This document shows positions 6,927 to 16,069 of a stretch of DNA of 56,435 nt, piece by piece. The stretch's first letter is position 1; every line of letters begins with the position of its first letter. A program made the translations under genes and the position numbers. Source of the DNA: DASZZV01 sp035544835 (GTDB lineage: Bacteria > Acidobacteriota > Thermoanaerobaculia > Gp7-AA8); assembly GCA_035544835.1 (NCBI GenBank), contig DASZZV010000299.1, positions 1 through 56,435 on the forward strand, in the 5' to 3' direction. The notes under the pieces are model-generated. The model did no database searches. It was not told the DNA's origin and saw only the letters and a list, made by a program, of their open reading frames with translations.

Positions 6927-8318
6927 ATGACCGTCGAATTGAGTCTGGCTTCGTTACGTAAGTTTGCCGCCGGCCGCCGCGACGAGTACGAGTCGCTTCT
7001 CGGCGAGCTGGTGGAGATGCCTACGGTCTCCGCTCAACCGGATCACAAGGGCGACATTCTGAGATGCGCCGACTTCGCCGCGGCTACGATCAGCAGATTT
7101 GGCGGCAAGGCGACAGTCATCAAGACTACCGGAAACCCAGTGGTGCACGGTTCCTTCGTCAATGAGCGCGGCCTGCCTCGGGTGACGGTCTACAACCATC
7201 TCGACGTGCAGCCGGCTTCGCGCGAGACGGAATCATGGGAGACCGAGCCTTTCGTCTTCACGAAGAAGGGAGACACCTATTTCGGCCGCGGTACGACCGA
7301 TGACAAAGGGCCGGCCGTGAGCGCGCTGTTCGGAATTCTCGCCGCGCGTGAGGCGGGCGTGCCGATCAACACCAGCGTGTTGTGGGAGTTTGAAGAGGAG
7401 ATCGGTTCCGGTAATTTCGCGTCAGCGCTCAAGAGCAAGCCGTCGGTAGTGACGACCGACTCGATCGTCGTGTCGGACACGATCTGGGTCTCGCGAAAGC
7501 GGCCGGCATGTCCGGCCGGACTCCGCGGGTTGTACGGCTTTACCCTGGTTCTCGAGACCGGCACGACCGATGTTCATTCCGGAACTACAGGAGGCGCGGC
7601 TCGAAACCCTCTCGGCGAACTGATGAAGCTCGTTTCGGAAATGTATGACGCCACGACAGGGAGAGTGAAGATCAAGGGCTTCTACGACGACGTCGAGCCG
7701 CCGACGAAGCGCGAGATCGCCGACTTCAGGAACTCCGGCTTCACGGTCCGGGAATTCAAGAAAGCGCACAAGCTGAAGTCGATCCGCAGCGACGATGCGC
7801 TCGATGTGATGAAGCGGCTTTGGGCCATGCCCACCATGGAGGTGCACGGCGTTGTTGGTGGATACACGGGACCAGGAGTGAAGACGGTGATTCCGCCTCG
7901 CGCCGAGGTGAAGGTGTCGTGTCGGCTGGTTTGCTCTCAGGATCCGGTGAAGATCGAGAAGTTGATCAAGGCTTTCGTCAAAGGCCGCAACGGTGACGTC
8001 AAAGTCGAGCCTGAGAGCCACATGTATCCGTACAAGGCACCCACCGAGGGACCTTATGCCGATGCTATTCGTCGCTCCATGAAGTTCGCTTTCGGGCGCG
8101 AGCCGGTATTCGTACGGGAAGGGGGCTCGATCGGAGCAGTACCTTCCATGGAGAAGCTTCTCGATTGTCCCGTGCTCTTTCTGGGTTTGTCGCTTCCGGA
8201 ACATGGCTACCACGCTCCGAATGAGAACTTCGATTGGCGACAGGCCTCGGGCGGTATGATCGCTTTCGCGAGATATTTCCAGGAGCTTTCTCAGCTGTCC
8301 CGGACAGTCTTGCGATAG
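6927..8318 (+). CDS. M20 family metallopeptidase (dipeptidase)
   Basis: 463-residue zinc peptidase, predicted cytoplasmic, that cleaves small peptides or acylated amino acids. The M20 metal-site motifs are present in order: YNHLDVQP (His ligand, with the catalytic Asp), GRGTTDDKGP (bridging Asp), WEFEEEIGS (general-base Glu and ligand Glu) and a C-terminal PEHGYHAPNE (last His). A dimerisation-domain motif, DVHSGTTGG, lies between them. The ATG at 6927 has GTAAGGAG five bases upstream and is preferred over the in-frame GTG at 6921. Length and layout fit the dipeptidase branch of the family. It stands alone between a repeat module and the kinase gene. Confidence 0.9.
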   Translation: MTVELSLASLRKFAAGRRDEYESLLGELVEMPTVSAQPDHKGDILRCADFAAATISRFGGKATVIKTTGNPVVHGSFVNERGLPRVTVYNHLDVQPASRETESWETEPFVFTKKGDTYFGRGTTDDKGPAVSALFGILAAREAGVPINTSVLWEFEEEIGSGNFASALKSKPSVVTTDSIVVSDTIWVSRKRPACPAGLRGLYGFTLVLETGTTDVHSGTTGGAARNPLGELMKLVSEMYDATTGRVKIKGFYDDVEPPTKREIADFRNSGFTVREFKKAHKLKSIRSDDALDVMKRLWAMPTMEVHGVVGGYTGPGVKTVIPPRAEVKVSCRLVCSQDPVKIEKLIKAFVKGRNGDVKVEPESHMYPYKAPTEGPYADAIRRSMKFAFGREPVFVREGGSIGAVPSMEKLLDCPVLFLGLSLPEHGYHAPNENFDWRQASGGMIAFARYFQELSQLSRTVLR

Positions 8319-8324
8319 CTCAGC

Positions 8325-8376
8325 TTCTAGCTGTTAGCCTCTAGCTAGAAGCTAGAAGCTAGAAGCTACTAGAAGC
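8325..8376. repeat. Inverted heptamer repeats (TTCTAGC / TAGAAGC)
   Basis: Three left units (TTCTAGC, TGTTAGC, CTCTAGC) run directly into right units TAGAAGC x3 plus one more after a 3-bp break, forming one hairpin. The sequence is the same family as 2587-2649 and 2796-2837. It sits between the peptidase stop and the kinase start. Confidence 0.88.
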
Positions 8377-8397
8377 CTTTCAAGCCAGGATGGTGAA

Positions 8398-9288
8398 TTG
8401 AACAGCCAGCACGTCTCGCATTACCGCATTCTCCGGAAGCTGGGGGAGGGTGCAATGGGCGAGGTTTATCTGGCTCAGGACACGGTTCTGAATCGTTACG
8501 TCGCGGTAAAGCTCCTTCCGAAACAGTACACACGTGACCCCGAACGTCTGCATCGCTTCCATCAGGAAGCGCAGGTGGCATCGGTGCTGAATCATCCCAA
8601 CGTTCTGACGATTCACGAGGTCGGTCAGCAGGAGGACCTTCACTTCATCGTGACGGAATTCGTCGATGGCGAGACGTTGAGGATCAAGCTCAACGGAGGT
8701 GCGCTGGATGTCTCCGAGTCCTTGCGGATCGCCATGGGAATCGCGCAGGCCCTTCAGGCGGCGCACGAGTTCTGGATCGTGCATCGAGACATCAAACCGG
8801 AGAACGTGATGATCCGGAAAGACGGATGGGTGAAGGTGCTCGATTTCGGACTGGCCAAGTTGAATGAGCCGAAATTGCTGGCCGGTGGAAAGGCGATGTT
8901 CGTGACTTCGCCAGGCATGGTGCCCGGTAGTGTGCGTTACGTGGCTCCGGAGCGTCTGCGAGGCGAAGCAGCCGATCCTCGCTCGGACCTTTTCAGCCTC
9001 GGTGTCGTGATCTACGAGATGCTCACAGGGGACAGCCCGTTCGCCACGACCTCGCTCATTGAATCGATCGAAGCGATTCTTCGGGCCACGCCGCCTCCGA
9101 TCGCCGATCGCCGCGCCGGTCTTCCCGACGAACTTCAGCCCATGCTGAACAAGCTCCTTGCCAAGGAACCGATCGCGCGATACCAGACCACAGCAGAATT
9201 GGTCAGCGACTTGAAAGACATCGTCGCTGTATTCGATTACGACGAGACGACCAACCGGCGTCGCCGGAGGCCCTCTCCAGCGGGCTAA
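8398..9288 (+). CDS. Soluble Ser/Thr protein kinase
   Basis: 296-residue Hanks-type kinase with almost no sequence beyond the catalytic domain and no membrane segment, so it is probably cytosolic. Motifs: glycine loop LGEGAMGEVYLAQD, VAVKLL (ATP-binding Lys), catalytic loop IVHRDIKPENVM, DFG in KVLDFGLAKL, and APE in VAPERL. The start is a TTG with AGGA seven bases upstream; the nearby ATG and GTG codons run into stops at once. Its stop is only four bases before the LigD start codon, so the two are almost certainly co-expressed. Substrates are unknown. Confidence 0.92.
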   Translation: MNSQHVSHYRILRKLGEGAMGEVYLAQDTVLNRYVAVKLLPKQYTRDPERLHRFHQEAQVASVLNHPNVLTIHEVGQQEDLHFIVTEFVDGETLRIKLNGGALDVSESLRIAMGIAQALQAAHEFWIVHRDIKPENVMIRKDGWVKVLDFGLAKLNEPKLLAGGKAMFVTSPGMVPGSVRYVAPERLRGEAADPRSDLFSLGVVIYEMLTGDSPFATTSLIESIEAILRATPPPIADRRAGLPDELQPMLNKLLAKEPIARYQTTAELVSDLKDIVAVFDYDETTNRRRRRPSPAG

Positions 9289-9292
9289 CTCG

Positions 9293-11227
9293 ATGAGCAG
9301 CAGGGCCAGCGCCACGTCCGAGAAACTTCTCCGTTCGTATCTCCCACCCATGCTGGCGACGCTGGCCGATCACCCTCCGCGCGATCCCGAGCAGTACGTC
9401 TATGAGATGAAGTACGACGGTTTCCGCGCCCTGGCGTCGCTCCTCGATGGCAACCTCACCTTGTGGAGCCGCAATGGGATCGATCTTTCGGCTCGTTTTC
9501 CGCGAGCGGCCGAGGCAGTTCAGAAGCTCCGCGTCGACAGTGTCGTCCTCGACGGAGAGATCGTAGCGCTCGATGATAAGGGCGCCCCTCGATTTCAGCT
9601 TCTGCAGCGCGGAGCAGCCGAGGATGCCCTCTACTTCGTTTTCGACCTTCTCTACCTCAACGGTCACGACCTCAGAGGAGAGCCGGTCGAGCAACGTCGG
9701 GGTCTTCTCGAGAAGCTGCTGGAGAAACCGCCGAAATTCATTCGTATTGCCGAGCAATTGCTGGAGCCTCCTGATGCCGCGCTCGCCGATGCAGCCAGGC
9801 GCGGTTATGAAGGGCTGATCGCGAAGCGAAAGGGCTCGACATACGAGAACCGCCGATCCAAAGAGTGGTTGAAACTCAAAGCGGTGAACTCTCAAGAGCT
9901 CGCCGTGATCGGCTTCACGGCCAGCAACCACTCCGACCGCGAGATTGGGTCGCTGATGCTCGGGGTGATGGAAGACGGCGCCATGCGATACGCGGGAAAG
10001 GTCGGTAGCGGCTTTTCTGCGAAGGAGCGCGTCCAGCTCAAGAGCGATCTGCTCAAAGATGCGAGCCCTGAGGCAAAGCCGGCCGGAGCCCCGAAGATGC
10101 GAGACGTGACGTGGACCAGGCCCCGAATCGTCGCGCAGGTGCAATTCATGGAGTGGACATCAGACGGCAAGCTGCGCCATCCCTCGCTGCTCGGATTTCG
10201 CTTCGACAAGAAGCCGGCGGAGTGCATTCGCGAGAAGCCGGAGGCGGTTCTGAAGCCCGCACCGAAATCGCCAACGATGGAGAAAACGGTGAAGAAGAGC
10301 GCGACGGTCCGCACCCTGAAAACAGCGAAGACTTCTGCCTCCAGAGATTCAAGGAAGAGCGCCCCGACGATCGTCTTCACGAATCCCGACCGCATTCTCT
10401 ATCCGCGCGACGGCATTACGAAGAAGGACGTCGCGGAGTATTACGCCGCAGTCAGTGATGCGATGCTGCACACCTTGAAGGAGCGTCCGCTGGTGCTCGA
10501 GCACTGGAACAGGGGGATTTCGGCGCCTTCGTGGTTCCATCAGAACATCGCTACGCGCGAGGCCGAGCCGTGGATGTCGCTGGTCGAGACGCCGACCCGA
10601 ACCAGCAACCGCGAAGTTCGCCATCTCGTGGCCGACTCACCCGCTACTCTGCAGTGGCTGGCGCAACATTCTGTTCTCACCGTGCATATGTGGTCGTCGC
10701 GGGCCGGGTCGTTGGAAAGGCCGGACTGGCTGACCTTCGACCTCGATCCGGCCAAGGGAGCGGGGATTGAACAGGCCGTCGACACGGCGCTGGTGTTGCG
10801 CAGACTGTTCGAGGATCTCGAGATTCCGAGCTATCCAAAGACCTCAGGAAAGAGGGGAATTCACCTTTTCGTTCCGCTCGCTCCGGTCTACTCGCATGAG
10901 GAAGCGGTCGAGTTTGCCAGTCGCCTCGGCGAAGCAGTTGCTTCAAAGTTGCCTTACGCGACGGTCGATCGTGCCCTGACCAGGCGGAAGGGCCGCCTGT
11001 ACCTTGACTGTCTGCAGAACGGGTACGGGAAGACGCTGGTCGCTCCCTACTCGCTCCGCGCCGTGGACGGCGCGCCGGTGTCGGCGCCATTGCAGTGGAG
11101 TGAGATCAACAATCGGCTCGATCCCGCTAAATTCAACCTGCGGACGATGCCTGAGCGGCTCGCGAAACTCGGGGATCTCTTTGCTGGTGCCACGGGAAAG
11201 GGAGTCAAGCTTCCTCGAGTGCGATGA
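9293..11227 (+). CDS. ligD: LigD-like ATP-dependent DNA ligase/polymerase
   Basis: 644-residue enzyme of non-homologous end joining, combining DNA ligase and primase-type polymerase activity. The ligase domain comes first: KYDG at residues 40-43 gives the AMP-accepting Lys, then DGEIVALD, a FVFDLLYLNG motif, EGLIAKRKGS and EWLKLKA. An OB-fold follows to about residue 310. A basic Lys/Ala/Ser linker leads to the polymerase domain (about 360-635) with LYPRDGITK and the metal-binding FDLDP. No phosphoesterase domain is visible, so this is the two-domain form. Ku is not in the window. The direct link to a kinase gene is unusual. Confidence 0.94.
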   Translation: MSSRASATSEKLLRSYLPPMLATLADHPPRDPEQYVYEMKYDGFRALASLLDGNLTLWSRNGIDLSARFPRAAEAVQKLRVDSVVLDGEIVALDDKGAPRFQLLQRGAAEDALYFVFDLLYLNGHDLRGEPVEQRRGLLEKLLEKPPKFIRIAEQLLEPPDAALADAARRGYEGLIAKRKGSTYENRRSKEWLKLKAVNSQELAVIGFTASNHSDREIGSLMLGVMEDGAMRYAGKVGSGFSAKERVQLKSDLLKDASPEAKPAGAPKMRDVTWTRPRIVAQVQFMEWTSDGKLRHPSLLGFRFDKKPAECIREKPEAVLKPAPKSPTMEKTVKKSATVRTLKTAKTSASRDSRKSAPTIVFTNPDRILYPRDGITKKDVAEYYAAVSDAMLHTLKERPLVLEHWNRGISAPSWFHQNIATREAEPWMSLVETPTRTSNREVRHLVADSPATLQWLAQHSVLTVHMWSSRAGSLERPDWLTFDLDPAKGAGIEQAVDTALVLRRLFEDLEIPSYPKTSGKRGIHLFVPLAPVYSHEEAVEFASRLGEAVASKLPYATVDRALTRRKGRLYLDCLQNGYGKTLVAPYSLRAVDGAPVSAPLQWSEINNRLDPAKFNLRTMPERLAKLGDLFAGATGKGVKLPRVR

Positions 11228-11394
11228 CAGGTAAGTAGTGAGTTGCAACGCACAACGCAGCAGCTCAGTGCAATCGTCACTGAACCGTCACATCGGACAT
11301 AATGTGGGCCTTAAGCAGGTTTCTGGAACAAAGGACGGCCCTCCCACCTTACAATCACGACGCCGCACTTTTCTTGAAGATTAGGAGTAACGCC

Positions 11395-12621
11395 TTGAGT
11401 ATCATCGCCGAACCAGTTGTCATACGGGAAAGTCGCAGAGTCCGCCCCTTGGCGGCCTTTGGTTTTGCCCTTGTCCATGTCGCCGCTCTGGGCGTCTTCT
11501 ACCTCGGCTTTTCGTGGAAGGGCGTCGTCCTCTGCATCCTCTCGTATTACCTGAGAATGTTTGCGATCACGGCCGGTTTTCATCGCTACTTCAGCCACAG
11601 GACCTATCGCCTGAACCGTTTCTGGCAATTCTGCATGGCCTTTCTCGGGGAAACCTCGGCACAGAAAGGCGTGCTGTGGTGGGCTTCCAACCATCGCCAC
11701 CATCACAAATATTCAGACATGCCCGAGGATATTCACAGCCCCCTCCGGCGCGGGTTCTTTTGGAGTCACATCGGCTGGATCCTGGCCGGAGACGATGGGA
11801 CCGACTACGCACGGATCCCGGACATGGCGAAGTATCGCGAAATCCGTTTTCTGGATCGCAATCAGTACATGCCGACGATGCTTTACGCGATCGCTCTGGC
11901 TCTGGTCTTTGGACCGATCGGGCTCTTCTACGGCTACTTCCTGTCGACCGTGCTCCTGTGGCACGGCACCTTCTCGATCAACAGCCTCATGCATCTGTTC
12001 GGCAAGCGTGTATATGAGACGACCGACGACAGTCGCAACAGCATGATTCTCGCGCTGGTCACTATGGGCGAGGGCTGGCACAACAATCATCACTACTATC
12101 CCGGGTCGGCGCCGCAGGGTTTCCTCTGGTGGCAGCTCGACGCCAGCTATTACATTCTCTGGATCGGAGAGAAGCTCGGCATCGTCAAGGATCTGCGTCG
12201 CGCTCCGGCTCGGGTGATCGAGGCTGCCAGACAGGATGTTCCTCGCTTCGGTGAGGCCCGCCCGGTGGCAATGCCTATGGCAGTTCCGGCAACTTCGTTT
12301 GTGACCAGCCTGGAAACGGCCAGCGAAGCTATTCATGAGCGTATTGAGCGTCTGTCGGTTCAATGGGCAGCTGCGCGCGACTCAGCCAGGCTGAAGGCCG
12401 ATCATGCCATCGCCGATCTGGAGGCGCGTCGTGCTGCTCTGGCCCTCAGGATCGAGAAACTGCAGGCCGAATACTCAGCGTACTGCAAGCGCGCCGGGGC
12501 GGCCGCCGAGAAGAAGGTACGCGAGCTCTCCGCGGAGCTGGAGCTGGCACGTCTTCATCTTCTGGAGACACTGGAGAACCTGCTCACCACAGCAGGCGCT
12601 CAACCAGCTTTCGCGACGTAG
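11395..12621 (+). CDS. Fatty acid desaturase with coiled-coil tail
   Basis: About 408 residues. The first 290 are an acyl-lipid or acyl-CoA desaturase of the integral-membrane di-iron family. Histidine boxes HRYFSH, HRHHHKYSD and HNNHHYY are all present, set among hydrophobic segments. The last roughly 110 residues are a charged helical extension (ERIERLSVQW to ELARLHLLETLENLL) with heptad character, not usual for this family. The TTG at 11395 has AGGAG seven bases upstream and is preferred over an ATG at 11302 that would add a non-conserved leader. A receiver-domain gene begins two bases after its stop. Confidence 0.88.
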   Translation: MSIIAEPVVIRESRRVRPLAAFGFALVHVAALGVFYLGFSWKGVVLCILSYYLRMFAITAGFHRYFSHRTYRLNRFWQFCMAFLGETSAQKGVLWWASNHRHHHKYSDMPEDIHSPLRRGFFWSHIGWILAGDDGTDYARIPDMAKYREIRFLDRNQYMPTMLYAIALALVFGPIGLFYGYFLSTVLLWHGTFSINSLMHLFGKRVYETTDDSRNSMILALVTMGEGWHNNHHYYPGSAPQGFLWWQLDASYYILWIGEKLGIVKDLRRAPARVIEAARQDVPRFGEARPVAMPMAVPATSFVTSLETASEAIHERIERLSVQWAAARDSARLKADHAIADLEARRAALALRIEKLQAEYSAYCKRAGAAAEKKVRELSAELELARLHLLETLENLLTTAGAQPAFAT

Positions 12622-12622
12622 A

Positions 12623-13027
12623 GTGGACAAACCGCGCCCTGTACTGATCGTCGACGACGATCCGTCGATTCTCGCGCTGCTGACGGCCATCGTGAGACGC
12701 GAGGGGTTCGAGGTCCAGACCGCCAGGGATGGTATTTCCGGGATCGTGGAGCTTCAGGTTGCCAAGTACTGCGTAGTCCTGCTCGATCTGATGATGCCGA
12801 ACTTCGACGGCATCTCGGTGATCCGCTATCTCGACAAGCATCATCGCGACATCCTGAGGCGCGTCATCGTCATCACGGCCAGCGGTACGGAGCCGGTGAT
12901 GGAGGAGATTCGGGCAACTGAGGTTTTCGCTGTATTGGGGAAGCCCTTCATTCCTCAAGAGGTCGCCGACGCAGTAAGGCGTTGTGCCGCTACCGTTGCA
13001 GCTCCTCCGCTCAGGCCAGGTTCCTGA
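12623..13027 (+). CDS. Single-domain response regulator (receiver)
   Basis: 134-residue CheY-like protein with no output domain. Acidic residues DDD (11-13), phospho-acceptor D55 in VVLLDLMMP, the Thr/Ser switch in VITASG and the Lys of LGKPF are all present, so it should be phosphorylatable. It starts at a GTG one base after the desaturase stop. This suggests coupling and a signalling link to membrane lipid changes or, less likely, to the nearby pilus motor gene. Its last 17 bp overlap tail to tail with the PilT-like gene on the opposite strand. No partner histidine kinase is in the window. Confidence 0.9.
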   Translation: MDKPRPVLIVDDDPSILALLTAIVRREGFEVQTARDGISGIVELQVAKYCVVLLDLMMPNFDGISVIRYLDKHHRDILRRVIVITASGTEPVMEEIRATEVFAVLGKPFIPQEVADAVRRCAATVAAPPLRPGS

Positions 13028-14192
13028 CCTCGTCCGGACGCGCCGTTCGGGAAAGCGCTTCTTCCCGCGAGATCAGGCCTTTCCGCACCAGCTCCGTCAG
13101 CGAATCTTCCATGGTCACCATACCGAGCCGCTTCCCGAGCGTCATCTCGTTGTAGAGGTTCTGAAGCTTCTCACTGCGGATGTGCGAACGAACGGCATAG
13201 GTTGCCAGGAGCAGCTCCATGGCCGGAACGCGCCCCTTCTCGTCGATGCGAGGTAGCAGTTGCTGGCAGAGCACGGCGTGAAGACTCAGAGAGAGCTGCC
13301 TGTAAATCTGACCCTGCTGTTTCGCTGGAAACACATCGACGATTCGATTGATGGCCTGCGCTGCGTCGCTGGTATGCAGAGTAGACAGGATGAGGTGCCC
13401 GGTCTCCGCGGCCGTGAGAGCGGTCTGCACCGTTTCGAGATCTCTCATTTCCCCGACCAGGATGACGTCGGGGTCCTGACGGAGAGCGGCCCGCAGTGCT
13501 GATGCAAACGACGGTGCGTCGCGCCCTACCTCGATATGCTCGACAATCGATTTGATATCGCGGTGTTCGTACTCGATCGGGTCTTCGATGGTGATGATGT
13601 GTTTCGACCGGCGAGAGTTGATCTCGCCGAGCAGAGCGGCCAGCGTCGAGGTTTTCCCTGCACCGGTCGGCCCGCACACCAGGATCAGTCCCCTGTTTGT
13701 CGTCACCAGCTCGGCCAGGGAAGCCGGAAGATTGAGTTGGGAAAGCGAAGGGATCTCGACGGGGAGCGCCCGTATCGCCGCGGCAAGTTCGCCTCGCTGC
13801 CGATGCAGGTTGACACGAAAACGGCGTTGACGTTTTTCCGCCGTCTCATTCTGAAGAACGATTGAGAAATCTGCCGCGCCGTCATTCTCGAGACGCTGAC
13901 TCCGCCGCGGCGTGATCTGGAGCTGGAAAATCGACTGAACATCCGTCCCCGTCAGAGCCGGGCCGAACGAGCGCAGCTCGCCGTGGATGCGGAATGTGGC
14001 CGGCGCCCCGGCGATGACGAGGAGGTCGGTGGCGTTGTGCCGCACCATGTCCGAGAGCAGCTGACGCAAACGCTCCGCCGGAGCACGGTCCTCTTCGGGC
14101 ACTTCGGCCATCGTCGCTCCGTCGATCGCGTCGTCTCCGTTGAGCTGTTGGATCAGGCGGTTGATCTCGGGATCTCTCACATAGTCTGTCAT
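13011..14192 (-). CDS. pilT: PilT-like twitching motility ATPase
   Basis: 393-residue hexameric ATPase that powers pilus retraction. Walker A is GPTGAGKTST, the Asp box is IITIEDPIEY, and the HR-like Walker B region is DPDVILVGEMRD. The His box is STLHTSDAAQAINRIVDVFP, with the AIRNLIRE-equivalent region degenerate. An N-terminal PAS-like domain precedes it. The start is the ATG at 14190-14192 with AGGGA upstream; a longer frame runs into a palindromic repeat and is rejected. It could equally be PilU. The pilMNOPQ operon lies 20 kb away, so this is a separate piece of the same machinery. Confidence 0.88.
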   Translation of the reverse strand: MTDYVRDPEINRLIQQLNGDDAIDGATMAEVPEEDRAPAERLRQLLSDMVRHNATDLLVIAGAPATFRIHGELRSFGPALTGTDVQSIFQLQITPRRSQRLENDGAADFSIVLQNETAEKRQRRFRVNLHRQRGELAAAIRALPVEIPSLSQLNLPASLAELVTTNRGLILVCGPTGAGKTSTLAALLGEINSRRSKHIITIEDPIEYEHRDIKSIVEHIEVGRDAPSFASALRAALRQDPDVILVGEMRDLETVQTALTAAETGHLILSTLHTSDAAQAINRIVDVFPAKQQGQIYRQLSLSLHAVLCQQLLPRIDEKGRVPAMELLLATYAVRSHIRSEKLQNLYNEMTLGKRLGMVTMEDSLTELVRKGLISREEALSRTARPDEVRNLA

Positions 14193-14234
14193 CGGGTCCC
14201 TGATGCTTGAATTGCTTGTTATCCCTGAGCCGAA

Positions 14235-14364
14235 GGGTGTGTCATCCCGAGCCGCAGCGAGGGATCTGGGTGGTGGCCCTTCCATCGTGGTACTCGCACA
14301 TTTTCGATTGCCAGGGGCGCAGGGCCCCCGCCCAGATCCCTCGCTGCGGCTCGGGATGACACCC
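14235..14364. repeat. Long palindromic interspersed element, copy B
   Basis: The same inverted arms as 1463-1593 and a similar central segment. It lies upstream of the PilT-like gene. Confidence 0.85.
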
Positions 14365-14400
14365 AAAACAACCTATTTACAGGTTGAATTGTGTCAAAGA

Positions 14401-14432
14401 ATCGAAAAGGGCGGAAGGCCGCCCTTTTCGAT
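14401..14432 (-). terminator. Terminator of the DegP gene
   Basis: A perfect 14-bp stem (ATCGAAAAGGGCGG and its complement) with a 4-base loop. It sits 20 bp past the DegP stop codon and carries T-runs on the minus strand. Confidence 0.8.
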
Positions 14433-14453
14433 ATTAAGGCTGATTGATAGTGA

Positions 14454-15989
14454 CTACGGCACCTGCACGTACGCAAAGAACGATGCAGGACGGTCCGCGC
14501 CTCGCGTCGAACGCGAGATGTAAAGGCGCAAGTACTGGCCGCTCTTGAGGCTGTCTACGAGGCCGCGGAACTGATCGAGGCCCGTGACCCTCTGCCCGTT
14601 GGCTTGAGTGATGACATCGCCTTCGGTGAGTCCGGCATCGCCGGCAGGCGACACTTCCTTCACGTCGGTGATGGCGACGCCGCGAACCGAGTCGTCGATG
14701 CCGTAAGCCTGGCGCACGGCCGGAGTGATCTCCTGAACCGAGATACCCAGCTTATTGCGCACTGGAGCCTTCGGTTCGGTCGGCGTCGCCTCTTCGGCCT
14801 GGCCGATCGTGGCCGGTCGCTCTTCGGTCCTGGCCGTAACGTTCTTACGCTGCCCGTTCCGAATCAGGGTGATGCGAACACTACTGCCGGGTGGTTGATC
14901 GGATACGTAGTCGATCAAGTCACGAGTCTTACGGACATCCTTGTTGTCGACCTGGACGATGACATCCTCGGGCTGAATGCCTCCTTTCTCGGCGGGGCCA
15001 CCCGGAACGACGAACTCGACGAAGGCGCCTTTCATCTCAGAGAGGCCGAGCCCATCCTTTTTCTTGCTGTCGACATCGGTGATGTTGATTCCGAGATACC
15101 CACGGCTCACTTTTCCGCGCTCCTTGAGCTGCGGATAAATTCGCTTGGCGATGTTGATTGGTGTGGCGAACCCGATGTTCTGGGCATAAGCGCGGATCGC
15201 CGTGTTGATGCCGACAACCTCGCCGTTGATGTTGAGGAGAGGACCGCCGGAGTTGCCGAAGTTGATGGCGGCATCGGTCTGGATGAAATTCTCGAACGAC
15301 TGCGTGGTCCGGTTGATGCCGAGCGCGCGGCCGCGACCGGAGATCACTCCGACCGTAAGAGTGTTCTCAAACTGCAGCGGGTTCCCGATGGCAATGGCCC
15401 AATCGCCGATCCGGATCCGATCGGAATCGCCCAGACGAACTGCCGGAAGCTGCTCTTTGACGTCGATCTTCAGCAGAGCGATGTCGGTTGCGGGATCGCG
15501 ACCGATGATCTTGGCCGGCACGCGACGATCGGAGCCGTTGTCGGAGTTCCCGTAGTGAACCTCGACCCTGGTGGCGCCTTCGATGACGTGGTTGTTGGTC
15601 AGGATGTAACCGTCGGGGGAGATGATGAATCCCGAGCCACCGCTCTTCTGCTGGTGCTCGTCATCGTCATCTCCTTTAGGCGCGCGGCGCTTGTGAGGGT
15701 CGGGGAAGAAGAAATCGAACGGGTCGACTCCCTGCCCGCCATGCGGCTGCTGGGCGTCTTCCTTGACTACTTCGGTGGATGTAATGGAAACGACAGACGG
15801 CATCACCCGCTCGGCTACGTCTGCAAATGAGGGGATGGTGACGGCATTCACCGGGCCGCCGGCCGTCTGAATCGTCTGGGCGCTGGAGCGCTGCGTCCAG
15901 CCAAGGTCGGCAGTAAGGACCATGCCGCCCGCCACACAGGCGATGGCGATGGCCAGCATAGACAGATTTCGCTTCATCACGTGACTCAT
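14454..15989 (-). CDS. degP: DegP/HtrA periplasmic serine protease
   Basis: About 511 residues: a signal anchor (SMLAIAIACVAGGMVL), a trypsin-like domain, then two PDZ domains (about 290-390 and 410-505). The triad is His in TNNHVIEGA, Asp in PATDIALLKI, and Ser in NFGNSGGPLL. It degrades or chaperones misfolded envelope proteins. A glycine/acid/glutamine-rich insertion (PHKRRAPKGDDDDEHQQK) before the His replaces the LA-loop region. The ATG at 15987-15989 is preceded by AAGGAGGAG; an upstream in-frame ATG would give an untypical leader. It appears monocistronic with its own terminator. Confidence 0.94.
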   Translation of the reverse strand: MSHVMKRNLSMLAIAIACVAGGMVLTADLGWTQRSSAQTIQTAGGPVNAVTIPSFADVAERVMPSVVSITSTEVVKEDAQQPHGGQGVDPFDFFFPDPHKRRAPKGDDDDEHQQKSGGSGFIISPDGYILTNNHVIEGATRVEVHYGNSDNGSDRRVPAKIIGRDPATDIALLKIDVKEQLPAVRLGDSDRIRIGDWAIAIGNPLQFENTLTVGVISGRGRALGINRTTQSFENFIQTDAAINFGNSGGPLLNINGEVVGINTAIRAYAQNIGFATPINIAKRIYPQLKERGKVSRGYLGINITDVDSKKKDGLGLSEMKGAFVEFVVPGGPAEKGGIQPEDVIVQVDNKDVRKTRDLIDYVSDQPPGSSVRITLIRNGQRKNVTARTEERPATIGQAEEATPTEPKAPVRNKLGISVQEITPAVRQAYGIDDSVRGVAITDVKEVSPAGDAGLTEGDVITQANGQRVTGLDQFRGLVDSLKSGQYLRLYISRSTRGADRPASFFAYVQVP

Positions 15990-16069
15990 ACGAATCAGCT
16001 CCTCCTTGGAGACTGGGATAAAAGATAGAAATGCCGTTCCATCGGGAGTGCCACAGCACCTGCCGACAG

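Noticed and set aside
14193..14366. Longer N-terminus for the PilT-like protein
   Set aside because: The extra residues come from the palindromic element also found elsewhere without a gene; the internal ATG has a ribosome binding site.
14604..15830. A 408-codon open frame antisense to the DegP gene
   Set aside because: It mirrors the conserved protease frame, has no recognisable domain, and high G+C makes such shadows common.
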